DNA of 64,000 nt, taken from an uncultured Bacteroidota bacterium (GTDB lineage: Bacteria > Bacteroidota > Bacteroidia > B-17B0 > Aurantibacillaceae). Below are positions 26,861 through 35,026 of the stretch, in pieces (the first letter of the stretch is position 1; every line of letters starts with the position of its first letter). The position numbers and the translations under genes were made by a program. Below the pieces are notes generated by a model. That model searched no databases and was not told where the DNA came from. It was given only the letters and a program-made list of their open reading frames with translations. The stretch is taken from NCBI GenBank assembly GCA_937873155.1, contig CALMVZ010000013.1, positions 124,001 to 188,000 of the forward strand, given 5' to 3'.

Positions 26861-27799
26861 ATGAAAGTTTCAGTTATCGGTGCCGGGAATGTAGGGGCAT
26901 CATGTGCAGAGTACATCGCGTTAAACAGGATCGCGAGTGAAGTAGTTATTTTAGACATCAAAGAAAATTTTGCTGAAGGAAAAGCATTGGATCTTATGCA
27001 AACTGCAACTTTGAACGGATTCAATACCCGTATCAGTGGTAGCACTAATGATTATGCAAAAACAGCGAATAGTGATGTTGTTGTTGTTACTTCAGGTATC
27101 CCGCGTAAACCGGGAATGACCCGTGAAGAATTGATCGGCATCAACGCAGGAATTGTAAAAACTGTAACAGAGAACGTATTAAAACATTCTCCAAAAGCGA
27201 TCATCATCATTGTAAGTAATCCAATGGATACAATGACTTACTTAGCGTTAAAAGAAAGCAAATTAGATAAACACCGTGTGATCGGTATGGGTGGTATCTT
27301 AGACAGTTCACGTTTTAAATGTTATTTATCACAAGCATTGAATGTGCCTGCCAGCGATGTTCAAGGTTATGTGATCGGTGGCCACGGTGATACTACAATG
27401 ATTCCTTTGACACGTTTAGCAACTTATAATGGAACTCCTGTTTCAGGTTATTTGGATGGAGAAAAATTAAAAAAGGTGGCTGCTGATACAATGGTTGGCG
27501 GTGCAACTTTAACAGGAATGTTAGGTACATCGGCTTGGTATGCTCCGGGCGCTTCGGTTGCTGCATTGGTTGATAGCATCGTTAATGATCATAAAAAATT
27601 ATACACTTGTTGTGTAAGTTTAGATGGTGAGTACGGGCAAAAAGATATTTGTTTAGGCGTTCCTGTTGTTATTGGCAAGAATGGCTGGGAAAAGATCGTT
27701 GATTTCAACCTGAACGATGAAGAGAAGGCAGCTTTCGTTAAGAGCGCTGAAGCAGTTCGCTCGATGAACAAAGTGTTAAGTGAAATGAAAACGGCGTAG
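26861..27799 (+). CDS. mdh: Malate dehydrogenase
   Basis: A 312-residue LDH-like malate dehydrogenase of the TCA cycle, interconverting malate and oxaloacetate with NAD. VIGAGNVGASCAEYIA is the Rossmann loop near residue 5; SGIPRKPGMTREELIGINA carries the substrate-loop arginines; VSNPMDTMTYLA and GGHGDTTMIPLTR contain the catalytic Asp/His pair. A clear terminator follows 19 bases after the stop, so it is probably monocistronic. Confidence 0.96.
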   Translation: MKVSVIGAGNVGASCAEYIALNRIASEVVILDIKENFAEGKALDLMQTATLNGFNTRISGSTNDYAKTANSDVVVVTSGIPRKPGMTREELIGINAGIVKTVTENVLKHSPKAIIIIVSNPMDTMTYLALKESKLDKHRVIGMGGILDSSRFKCYLSQALNVPASDVQGYVIGGHGDTTMIPLTRLATYNGTPVSGYLDGEKLKKVAADTMVGGATLTGMLGTSAWYAPGASVAALVDSIVNDHKKLYTCCVSLDGEYGQKDICLGVPVVIGKNGWEKIVDFNLNDEEKAAFVKSAEAVRSMNKVLSEMKTA

Positions 27800-27818
27800 T
27801 TAAATTTAAATCAATAAC

Positions 27819-27841
27819 AGGGGAGGTAACTCCCCTTTTTT
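27819..27841 (+). terminator. Intrinsic terminator of mdh
   Basis: A 7-base-pair stem AGGGGAG/CTCCCCT (27819-27825 with 27830-27836), a GTAA tetraloop and six T (27836-27841). Confidence 0.92.
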
Positions 27842-27862
27842 GTTTAATAAATAAACTCTATT

Positions 27863-28624
27863 ATGAAAAGAACTCTATTAATACTTTCTGCCATAACAAT
27901 GTTAAGTAGCACAATGCACTCACAGGATACAAATGAAGGTGAGTTCAAAGTAAGAAATCAAACTACAAAAAGTGAAAGCAAGAAAAAAAAGAGTTATGAT
28001 ACTGAGGGGGCTTTTAAAAAAGGGAATATTGTTATTACCGCAGGTTATGGTTTTCCGAATTTGTATAAAAACATTTACAAAGGATTGATCTCAACAGTGA
28101 ATAGTATAAACTCGATTTATTACCAGGAAAACTATTCTTATTCAGTTAAAGGTATGGGGCCTGCTTTTTTTAAAGCTGATTACGGACTTTCTAAACTGAT
28201 AGGCCTCGGTGTTGTTGCAGGATATTTCAATACTTCTATTACGCAAACCAGAAGTTACCAGGTTTCAGAGTACAATTCGAGTACCTCTACCTATCAGTAT
28301 GTGAATTATGAAGATGTAACTAAGTATGAAATGTCAAGCTTCTCTGTAGGAGCACGGATAAATTTTCATTTCGGACGCGGTGAAAAATTAGACCCTTATG
28401 CAGGAGTAGGAGTTGGTTATTCTCTAAACCAATACAAACAAACTCAAACAACTAATAATCCAAACGCAATTCTTGAACGGCCTTATTCAGGAACAGGAAT
28501 TCCGACCTATTTCGCTATAACAGTAGGAATGCGATATTATTTTACGCCTAACATTGGTATTTACGGTGAGGTTGGGTTTGATAAATGGTCGTTGGTACAG
28601 GGAGGTTTAGTAGCTAAATTCTAA
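27863..28624 (+). CDS. Outer-membrane beta-barrel protein
   Basis: A 253-residue protein with a signal peptide (cleavage after MHSQ), a charged N-terminal stretch (SESKKKKSYDTE), then alternating amphipathic strands with conserved glycine and tyrosine (ITAGYGFPNLYKNI, LGVVAGYFNTSI, SFSVGARINFHFG, LDPYAGVGVGYSLN) and a terminal aromatic strand ending LVAKF. It fits the 8-stranded OmpA/OmpW-like barrels common in Bacteroidota. No specific transport role can be assigned. It is convergent with the next gene and overlaps its stop by 4 bases. Confidence 0.82.
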   Translation: MKRTLLILSAITMLSSTMHSQDTNEGEFKVRNQTTKSESKKKKSYDTEGAFKKGNIVITAGYGFPNLYKNIYKGLISTVNSINSIYYQENYSYSVKGMGPAFFKADYGLSKLIGLGVVAGYFNTSITQTRSYQVSEYNSSTSTYQYVNYEDVTKYEMSSFSVGARINFHFGRGEKLDPYAGVGVGYSLNQYKQTQTTNNPNAILERPYSGTGIPTYFAITVGMRYYFTPNIGIYGEVGFDKWSLVQGGLVAKF

Positions 28625-29496
28625 TTGATGTTCAGGTAAGGGATGATCTTTTGCAATTGCCCTTCATCTGAAATGCAGATTCTCAAGTGTTCCAGTTTAG
28701 TTATAGGTCCATTCTTCCTTCGGTAATTGAAAATTGTTTTTGTATCTTCATAACTGAGATAAGGATGCGCGTTCAGCTTTTTAAAATCTTCAGTATTCAG
28801 ATCAATTTTTGTTATTAATGAAGGATCAACTTTAACATAGTCTTTCACTACCCGGAACAAAGAATCCGTAAAGCCGTACACTTCTTTTAATTGTTCTATT
28901 GAATAATATCCTCCTAATAAACTGCGGTATTTTAAAATTCGTTTCGCATAGCCGGGGCCAATTCCCGGCAGCGGTAACAGGCCAATGCTGTCGACTGAAT
29001 TCAATTCAACTGTTTTAATTTGCTTTTTGGATTTCGGTTCCTGTTGTATAAACGTCTTTTCGGGATCATTCGCCTTAGAAATTAAAATATAGGATTCGAG
29101 TTTCGAATATAATTCATCTGTGATACCGTATACTTTTTTCAGATCTTCTTTTTTATTAAAGTGAGCGCCTTTGTTCCTGTAATTGATGAATGTGTTCGCT
29201 GTTTTTTCTTTTAACCCCAGTTTTACTAATTGTTCCTTTGTAACAGTATTCGGATCAAAAATAAAAAGACCATTAGCTTCAGAAGCAGAATCTGTGGCTG
29301 CGGTTGCTGAATTGAGCTTTGGTAATTTCGTATTAGAGAAATCAGCAAACAGGATAGGTTCAGGAGTAATGAAAGAAGAAATGCTTAGCCGGATAACGAA
29401 GAGGAACAGGATAATAGTACACAGCACTAATAAACCGTTGCGTTGTTGTTTATTAAATCCAAACCAGGCACTTAAGAACCGGTGAATGAATTGCAT
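28621..29496 (-). CDS. Membrane-anchored helix-hairpin-helix protein (ComEA-like)
   Basis: A 291-residue protein with an N-terminal transmembrane helix (LLVLCTIILFLFVIRLSI) and three helix-hairpin-helix modules: VTKEQLVKLGLKEKTANTFI with FNKKEDLKKVYGI, then LLPLPGIGPGYAKRILKYR with IEQLKEVYGF, then LNTEDFKKLNAHPYLSYED with TKLEHLRIC. These resemble ComEA/T2SK DNA-binding repeats. ComEA takes up DNA in competent bacteria; whether this protein does so is unknown. It lies 2 bases after the permease stop on the same strand. Confidence 0.88.
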   Translation of the reverse strand: MQFIHRFLSAWFGFNKQQRNGLLVLCTIILFLFVIRLSISSFITPEPILFADFSNTKLPKLNSATAATDSASEANGLFIFDPNTVTKEQLVKLGLKEKTANTFINYRNKGAHFNKKEDLKKVYGITDELYSKLESYILISKANDPEKTFIQQEPKSKKQIKTVELNSVDSIGLLPLPGIGPGYAKRILKYRSLLGGYYSIEQLKEVYGFTDSLFRVVKDYVKVDPSLITKIDLNTEDFKKLNAHPYLSYEDTKTIFNYRRKNGPITKLEHLRICISDEGQLQKIIPYLNIN

Positions 29497-29498
29497 GA

Positions 29499-30935
29499 TT
29501 ACTCAGTCTTTTTTCTGTTAAACAAATAGAATACCGGAATTCCCAATAAGATCATCAATACGCCCATCCCCGTATTGAAAGTTTTAAATACTAAAAGATC
29601 GATACAAATAAATCCCGCCAGTAAAATATAAAGTACAGGAATTACAGGATACCCAAATGCTTTATAAGGACGAGGCGTATCAGGTTCTTTTTTGCGCAAC
29701 ACAAATAATCCTGTTATTGTAACAATATAAAAGATCAGCGAAGCAAAAGTGGCATAATCCAAAAGATCGCCATAAGAACCACTTAAACACAATACGCTGG
29801 CCCAAATTGCCTGCATCACTAACGCCTTTCCCGGCACTCCAAAACTATTTAACTCTTTAGCTTTAGGGAAGAACAGATCGTTAACAGCCATTGATTGGAA
29901 TAAACGCGAGCCGGCTAAAATTAATCCGTTATTACAACCGAATGTTGAGATCATAATTAATGCAGCCATGATGTATTGAGACGTGTTTCCGAAAACAGTG
30001 AATAAAGCTGCAGTACCAACTCTGTCATTTTGAGCGAACATAATTCCTTTTCCCATTGCATCTGTCGCAGAAGGATCGCCCTGAACAGGTAACAACATTA
30101 AATAAGCAACGTTGGCTAAAATATAAATTACAGTCACTAAACCAGTACCAATGAATAAACCTAAAGGTATGTTCCGTTGTGGCTCTTTAATTTCTCCCGC
30201 TATAAAAGTAACGTTGTTCCATGCATCACTGCTGAATAAAGCACCGATCATGGCAACGCCAAGCGCAGTCATTATTCCAAGCCCTTCGAGCGGAGTAGTG
30301 GTCACGACGTTATTTACAACTTCTGTTTTGTAAGCTGATGTATCTGAAAAGTTGGAAGAGAAGATCCCGCTTTGAGCCCCTAAAATTATTCCCACAATAA
30401 TTAAACCGAATAAAGCAGTAAGTTTAGCGGAAGTAAAAACCCGTTGGATCAGCTTTCCGTTTTTGATTCCTTTCGAATTTAGCCAGGTTAAAAAAACTAT
30501 AGAAGCAATGGCCAGCAATTGAGCACTGGTTATTTTAAAACTTCCCATTTGCATAAGAACATTTTTTTCATCAAAGAAATCAATAAATACACCGGTAAAT
30601 TTCGCGAACGCAACAGCAACTGCGGCTATCACTCCTGTCTGGATCACTAAAAAAACCGTCCAGCCATAAACAAAAGCAGTTAGTTTTCCGAAAGCTCTTT
30701 TTAAATAAATGAATTGTCCGCCCGCTTCAGGCATCATACCTGCTAATTCACCATAACTCAGAGCAGCAAATAGTGTAATTACCCCTGATAAAACCCATGC
30801 CAATAGTAACCAGACAGGCGAACCAAGGCTCCGGCTCATATCAGCGCTAACAATAAAGATACCGGAACCTATCATAGACCCTGATACAAGCATAACTGTA
30901 TCAAATAAATTCAGGGTGCGTTGCGGGTTATTCAT
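29499..30935 (-). CDS. APC-family amino-acid permease
   Basis: A 478-residue integral membrane protein with about 12 hydrophobic helices. The first carries the substrate-binding VSGSMIGSGIFIVSADMSR of the APC superfamily, and GGQFIYLKRAFGKLTAFVYG marks helix 3. It should import or exchange amino acids across the inner membrane; the substrate cannot be read from sequence. It is divergent from the next gene, with 64 bases between the starts. Confidence 0.92.
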   Translation of the reverse strand: MNNPQRTLNLFDTVMLVSGSMIGSGIFIVSADMSRSLGSPVWLLLAWVLSGVITLFAALSYGELAGMMPEAGGQFIYLKRAFGKLTAFVYGWTVFLVIQTGVIAAVAVAFAKFTGVFIDFFDEKNVLMQMGSFKITSAQLLAIASIVFLTWLNSKGIKNGKLIQRVFTSAKLTALFGLIIVGIILGAQSGIFSSNFSDTSAYKTEVVNNVVTTTPLEGLGIMTALGVAMIGALFSSDAWNNVTFIAGEIKEPQRNIPLGLFIGTGLVTVIYILANVAYLMLLPVQGDPSATDAMGKGIMFAQNDRVGTAALFTVFGNTSQYIMAALIMISTFGCNNGLILAGSRLFQSMAVNDLFFPKAKELNSFGVPGKALVMQAIWASVLCLSGSYGDLLDYATFASLIFYIVTITGLFVLRKKEPDTPRPYKAFGYPVIPVLYILLAGFICIDLLVFKTFNTGMGVLMILLGIPVFYLFNRKKTE

Positions 30936-30945
30936 TAAACTAGTT

Positions 30946-30953
30946 TAAATTTG
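30946..30953 (+). promoter_or_regulatory. -7 element before the 181-residue membrane protein gene
   Basis: TAAATTTG, a full match to TAnnTTTG, lies 47 bases before the ATG at 31000. No TTTG is present at the ideal -33 distance, so the promoter is only partly supported. Confidence 0.45.
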
Positions 30954-30999
30954 CGTACCTAAAGAAAGTAATAAGATCTTAGTTCTCAAAATTAAATTA

Positions 31000-31545
31000 A
31001 TGCAGGTAATAAGTGATAGGGTAAGTATTTTAGAGAAAGACAATGTCTTCAGCCTGGTTATTTTGCCTACTACCGACAAAAGAAAATTGTGGATCTTATT
31101 CTTATGGTTGTTAGCTTGGACCATTTGCGGGGTTATTGTATTCGCGAATTTTTTTAATATTACTGATAGGGATTCAAAGATATTCATCATTGTCTATCTT
31201 TCCTTTTGGGCCTATTTCGAATTTAAGATAGTAAGGGCTTATACCTGGAAAAAATTCGGGAAAGAAAAATTGTGGATCAAAAAAGGAAAACTTCAATACC
31301 AAAGGGAAGTATCAGGCCGTGGAAAAATAAAGGAATTCGATCTGGAATTAGTAAATGGCTTGGAAGTTATCGAAGTAAGCCCGACAAGCTTTGCAGATAA
31401 TATCAACCAAAGTTTCTGGATCAAAGGTGGCGAACGTTTAGAATTTCAATGTCAGTCTAAAGTGGTACGTTTCGGAATGCAGTTGAGTGATGATGAAGCA
31501 TTGAAAGTGTATAAAGCATTAAGGAATTTCCTTAACAAGGATTAA
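31000..31545 (+). CDS. Putative membrane protein, two helices and a beta-rich domain
   Basis: A 181-residue protein with two hydrophobic segments (LWILFLWLLAWTICGVIVFA and IFIIVYLSFWAYFEF) and a cytoplasmic-looking beta-rich C-terminal domain (KLWIKKGKLQYQREVSG, LEVIEVSPTSF, FWIKGGERLEFQC). The layout recalls bacterial PH-domain membrane proteins; this is a suggestion only. The stop codon TAA lies inside the left arm of an inverted repeat. Confidence 0.75.
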   Translation: MQVISDRVSILEKDNVFSLVILPTTDKRKLWILFLWLLAWTICGVIVFANFFNITDRDSKIFIIVYLSFWAYFEFKIVRAYTWKKFGKEKLWIKKGKLQYQREVSGRGKIKEFDLELVNGLEVIEVSPTSFADNINQSFWIKGGERLEFQCQSKVVRFGMQLSDDEALKVYKALRNFLNKD

Positions 31546-31604
31546 GGAGTTAGGATATGGTGTGTTATTTTTCACTTCATCCTATATCCCAACTCCTTAA
31601 TCCT
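31538..31604. terminator. Inverted repeat between two convergent genes
   Basis: Arms 31538-31560 and 31581-31604 are reverse complements at about 22 of 24 positions; the right arm is followed by AAAAAA (31605-31610), which gives a T-run on the minus strand. It probably terminates the minus-strand gene ending at 31611 poorly, if at all, because that gene reads toward it, and it may stop plus-strand transcripts by hairpin alone. Confidence 0.6.
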
Positions 31605-31610
31605 AAAAAA

Positions 31611-32291
31611 CTACCATTCAGCAGGACCGTATTTCTTTGTCCATTTAGAGTTCGGAAAAAGATCGTAATATAATTGATCCGCCCAGAATAAGATCTTGAA
31701 AGCATAAGTAGGTGAATTGAATTGATAATTCATATTCTTATTATTTTTCAGAACGAATCTGTAACCAACACTTGTACCTAAACCAAACCATTTGAATATT
31801 TTAAAATGCGTTGCGATCCCGGGCTCGTACAAAGCGAGGAAATGTTTATTACCGGAACTAAGATCATATCCCGGTTTGTATTGGAACCACGAAGCGCCGA
31901 ATCCTGCTTGAAGCGGGACGCTTACTTGCCAGCGCTTCGTCTTATAAAAAACAAAATCAGCGTACAGGCAAAAATAAGTCAGCTTTAAATATTTTGGAGT
32001 TAAGATCGGAATACTATCTGTATTCCGGATATATTCATTCTCTGAAATATTACTTTTTAACCAGCTGATTCCGCCTCCGAGTTTTACTTTTCTTTTGAAT
32101 GAAACTCCTGCACGGAAACCACTTATAGTGGCAAGCTCATTATCAATAAAAGAATATCGTGATTCGATCCGGAGATCAATAGATGCGCGGGTTTTTAAAA
32201 TAACTTTAAAACTATCAAGCAACTGCGCGTTCGCTTTAAATAAAAAAATAAAAAGTACAGATGAAAAAAGAATATGTTTGATGTACTTCAC
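31611..32291 (-). CDS. Secreted or outer-membrane protein of unknown function
   Basis: A 226-residue protein with a signal peptide (HILFSSVLFIFLFKANAQ). The mature part has alternating strands (ASIDLRIESRYSFI, ISGFRAGVSFKRKVKLGGG, LTYFCLYADFVFYKTKRW, WFGLGTSVGYRFVL) typical of small outer-membrane barrels. It ends in charged residues (KKYGPAEW), not in a classic aromatic terminus. No known family recognised. Confidence 0.75.
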   Translation of the reverse strand: MKYIKHILFSSVLFIFLFKANAQLLDSFKVILKTRASIDLRIESRYSFIDNELATISGFRAGVSFKRKVKLGGGISWLKSNISENEYIRNTDSIPILTPKYLKLTYFCLYADFVFYKTKRWQVSVPLQAGFGASWFQYKPGYDLSSGNKHFLALYEPGIATHFKIFKWFGLGTSVGYRFVLKNNKNMNYQFNSPTYAFKILFWADQLYYDLFPNSKWTKKYGPAEW

Positions 32292-32379
32292 TCTATAAAA
32301 TTAAAGGCTAAAACAATGTTTATAATTATATAACGGATAATTGTATTAACAATACGGTTGTTGTAATTTTAGTACCCGA

Positions 32380-34488
32380 ATGGCCGCTTCCTTCCTAGAT
32401 ACACCGATTGAATACCTGAAAGGGATAGGCCCGCAACGTGCCGAAGTGTTAAAAAGTGAATTAGGATTGTTCTTATTCCGCGATCTTTTAACACATTACC
32501 CGTTCAGGTATGTCGACAGAACTAAATTCCAATCTGTAAGAGAAGTTAGTGAGGACCTGCCATATGTTCAATTACGAGGAGTTATTGAAAGTTTAACTAC
32601 TGTTGGTGTAAAGCGCGGACAAAGATTAGTAGCTGTTTTCAGGGATAGCTCAGGAACAATAGACCTTGTCTGGTTCCAGGGACATAAATGGATGGCTGAT
32701 AAATTAAAAACACAAACGGAGTATATCGTATTTGGAAAACCTACGAGTTTTAATGGCAGATACAATTTAGCACATCCTGAAATTGAATTAGCGGGCACGG
32801 TTGATATGAAACTGAGATCTGCATTTCAGTCAGTTTATTCTTCAACAGAAAAATTAAAAAGTAAAGGTTTGGATAGTGAAGGTTTGAGAAAACTGATCCG
32901 TCAATTGATCTCCCAGATCCCGCCAAACGCGATCGAAGAGAATTTATCGGAGGAATTATTGTCTGATTTTAAATTGTTGCCTAAAATGGAGGCGATGAAA
33001 CAAATTCATTTTCCGGATAGTAATTCGTTGTTACAAAAAGCTGAGTACAGATTAAAGTTTGAAGAATTATTTTTCATTCAGTTAAAATTATTGCGACTTC
33101 ATCATATCAATGTAAAAACAGTTCCAGGGGCGGTTTTCAGTAAAGTAGGAGATAGCTTCAATGATTTTTATAATAAGCATTTGCCATTTCAATTGACTGG
33201 CGCTCAAAAAAGAGTGGTGAAAGAGATCCGTACCGATATGGGAAGCGGGCATCAGATGAATCGTTTATTGCAAGGTGATGTTGGCAGTGGAAAAACTTTA
33301 GTTGCTGTATTAAGTATGTTGTTGGCAATTGATAATGGCTTTCAATCCTGCCTGATGGCACCAACTGAAATTCTCGCGAATCAACATTTTGTAACTATCC
33401 GTGAATTGTTAGGGCCAATGGGTACCAAGATAGCTCTGCTTACAGGTTCGTCAACTACGAAAGAAAGAAAATTGATCCATACCCAGTTGGAAAGTGGAGA
33501 AATAAAAATTCTGATCGGCACACATGCTTTGATCGAAGACAAAGTAAAATTTCAAAATTTAGGTTTAGTTGTTATTGATGAACAACATCGCTTTGGTGTG
33601 GCACAGCGGGCAAAGTTAAGAGATAAAGGAAAAGTTCCCCCGCATATTTTAATTATGACAGCAACCCCAATTCCAAGAACTTTAGCAATGACATTCTATG
33701 GCGATCTGGATACTTCAGTGATCGATGAAATGCCTCCGGGGCGAAAACCTATCCGTACTTCCCATTATATGGAAACACAACGCTTGCGGATGCTCGGCTT
33801 TATGAAAGAGCAAATTGCCTTGGGCCGGCAAATTTACGTAGTGTATCCTTTGATCAAAGAAAGTGAAAAACTGGATCTTCAGAATTTACAGAAAGGTTAT
33901 GATGATTTGGTAAAAGAATTTCCTCAACCGCAATACCAGATCAGTATTGTCCATGGAAAATTATCTTCAGAACAAAAGGATTTTGAGATGCAGCGTTTCG
34001 TAAAAGGTGAAACACAAATTATGGTAGCAACAACTGTAATTGAAGTTGGTGTAAATGTACCGAATGCTTCTGTAATGGTTATTGAAAGTGCAGAACGTTT
34101 TGGATTGTCACAACTCCACCAGTTGCGTGGCAGGGTAGGACGTGGCGCAGATCAATCCTATTGTATTTTAATGACCTCCTATAAATTAGGTGCTGATAGC
34201 CGTACGAGAATGGAAACAATGGTTCGCACTACCGATGGTTTTGAAATTAGTGAAGTCGACCTTAAACTTCGCGGTCCCGGTGATATTGAAGGTACACAGC
34301 AAAGCGGTGTATTAGATCTTAAGATCGCTGATCTTGTACGTGACGGGCAAATCATTCAATTAGCAAGAACTGCAGCGCAAACTATTTTAAATGAAGATCC
34401 TGAATTAAATCTGGAAAAAAATAAAGATCTTCATAAAGGTTTGATCCAGCGTGAAAAGACGCGTCCTGATTGGGCGAAAGTGGGTTAA
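32380..34488 (+). CDS. recG: ATP-dependent DNA helicase RecG
   Basis: A 702-residue protein. The N-terminal wedge domain binds branched DNA (OB fold around 60-150: VQLRGVIESL, VAVFRDSSGTIDLVWFQG). Helicase motif I is GDVGSGKT at 299-306 and motif II is DEQH at 400-403, followed by TATPIPRTLAMTFYGDLD and the C-terminal motif VI region LHQLRGRVGRG with TRP. RecG remodels stalled replication forks and Holliday junctions. It overlaps the convergent toxin gene by 4 bases. Confidence 0.97.
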   Translation: MAASFLDTPIEYLKGIGPQRAEVLKSELGLFLFRDLLTHYPFRYVDRTKFQSVREVSEDLPYVQLRGVIESLTTVGVKRGQRLVAVFRDSSGTIDLVWFQGHKWMADKLKTQTEYIVFGKPTSFNGRYNLAHPEIELAGTVDMKLRSAFQSVYSSTEKLKSKGLDSEGLRKLIRQLISQIPPNAIEENLSEELLSDFKLLPKMEAMKQIHFPDSNSLLQKAEYRLKFEELFFIQLKLLRLHHINVKTVPGAVFSKVGDSFNDFYNKHLPFQLTGAQKRVVKEIRTDMGSGHQMNRLLQGDVGSGKTLVAVLSMLLAIDNGFQSCLMAPTEILANQHFVTIRELLGPMGTKIALLTGSSTTKERKLIHTQLESGEIKILIGTHALIEDKVKFQNLGLVVIDEQHRFGVAQRAKLRDKGKVPPHILIMTATPIPRTLAMTFYGDLDTSVIDEMPPGRKPIRTSHYMETQRLRMLGFMKEQIALGRQIYVVYPLIKESEKLDLQNLQKGYDDLVKEFPQPQYQISIVHGKLSSEQKDFEMQRFVKGETQIMVATTVIEVGVNVPNASVMVIESAERFGLSQLHQLRGRVGRGADQSYCILMTSYKLGADSRTRMETMVRTTDGFEISEVDLKLRGPGDIEGTQQSGVLDLKIADLVRDGQIIQLARTAAQTILNEDPELNLEKNKDLHKGLIQREKTRPDWAKVG

Positions 34489-34751
34489 GGAAAATACTTA
34501 TAAATTTCTTTGCGGTGATAAAGAGCAATAAAATAAACAGTTTTGTTTTCGAAAATAATTCCGATCCGATAGTCTCCTGTACGAATACGATAGGCGGTTT
34601 TATAACCTTTTAATTTTTTGATGCCGGGTACTTCTGTAATTTTTTGTGATTGCATTACTGATTTTACAGCTTCAGTAATTTTAGCTTTGAAATGAGTGTC
34701 GACGATTTTATCCAGCTGCTTTTCAAAACTTTTGCCAAACTCAACAATCAT
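34485..34751 (-). CDS. RelE/ParE-family toxin
   Basis: An 88-residue toxin of a type II toxin-antitoxin system. KLKGYKTAYRIRTGDYRIGI and ALYHRKEIYKYF are RelE-superfamily strand motifs; the basic residues R, Y and K in these strands usually cut or bind the ribosomal A-site mRNA. The start ATG overlaps the antitoxin stop as ATGA (34748-34751), so it is coupled to the antitoxin. The stop overlaps the end of recG by 4 bases on the opposite strand. Confidence 0.9.
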   Translation of the reverse strand: MIVEFGKSFEKQLDKIVDTHFKAKITEAVKSVMQSQKITEVPGIKKLKGYKTAYRIRTGDYRIGIIFENKTVYFIALYHRKEIYKYFP

Positions 34752-34966
34752 TTAAGCCCAAGTTTTTTTAGAACGGTTTGCTTATTGGCTAAACCGCTTT
34801 TAAGAGATTTTTGAATTAATTTACCAAGTATAGCGTCTTCTTTTTCTTCTAATTCCTTTGGTGACAGAAATTCTATGCCTTTATTAGAGGCAGAATATAG
34901 GCGTAAAAAATCAATAAGGCTTTTAGCACTTTTGGTTTTATCATCTATTTCTAAAATGTATTTCAT
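34748..34966 (-). CDS. Antitoxin of the RelE-type pair
   Basis: A 72-residue protein (MKYILEIDDKTKSAKSLIDF). I chose the ATG at 34966 over an in-frame one at 34993, because the only good -7 box (complement of 34971-34978) lies between them. The sequence is acidic in the middle and basic at the end (KKLGLK), as expected of an antitoxin with DNA-binding N-terminus and toxin-binding tail, though the fold family is not clear to me. Confidence 0.82.
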   Translation of the reverse strand: MKYILEIDDKTKSAKSLIDFLRLYSASNKGIEFLSPKELEEKEDAILGKLIQKSLKSGLANKQTVLKKLGLK

Positions 34967-34970
34967 ATAA

Positions 34971-34978
34971 CAAATGTA
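34971..34978 (-). promoter_or_regulatory. -7 element of the RelE-type toxin-antitoxin operon
   Basis: TACATTTG on the minus strand, 4 bases before the ATG at 34966. A TTTT stands at the -33 distance. The transcript would be leaderless or nearly so. Confidence 0.55.
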
Positions 34979-35026
34979 CAAAAAATGAAGCAAAATAAAA
35001 AATCTGCTCCGATTGTGTAAGGTGGG

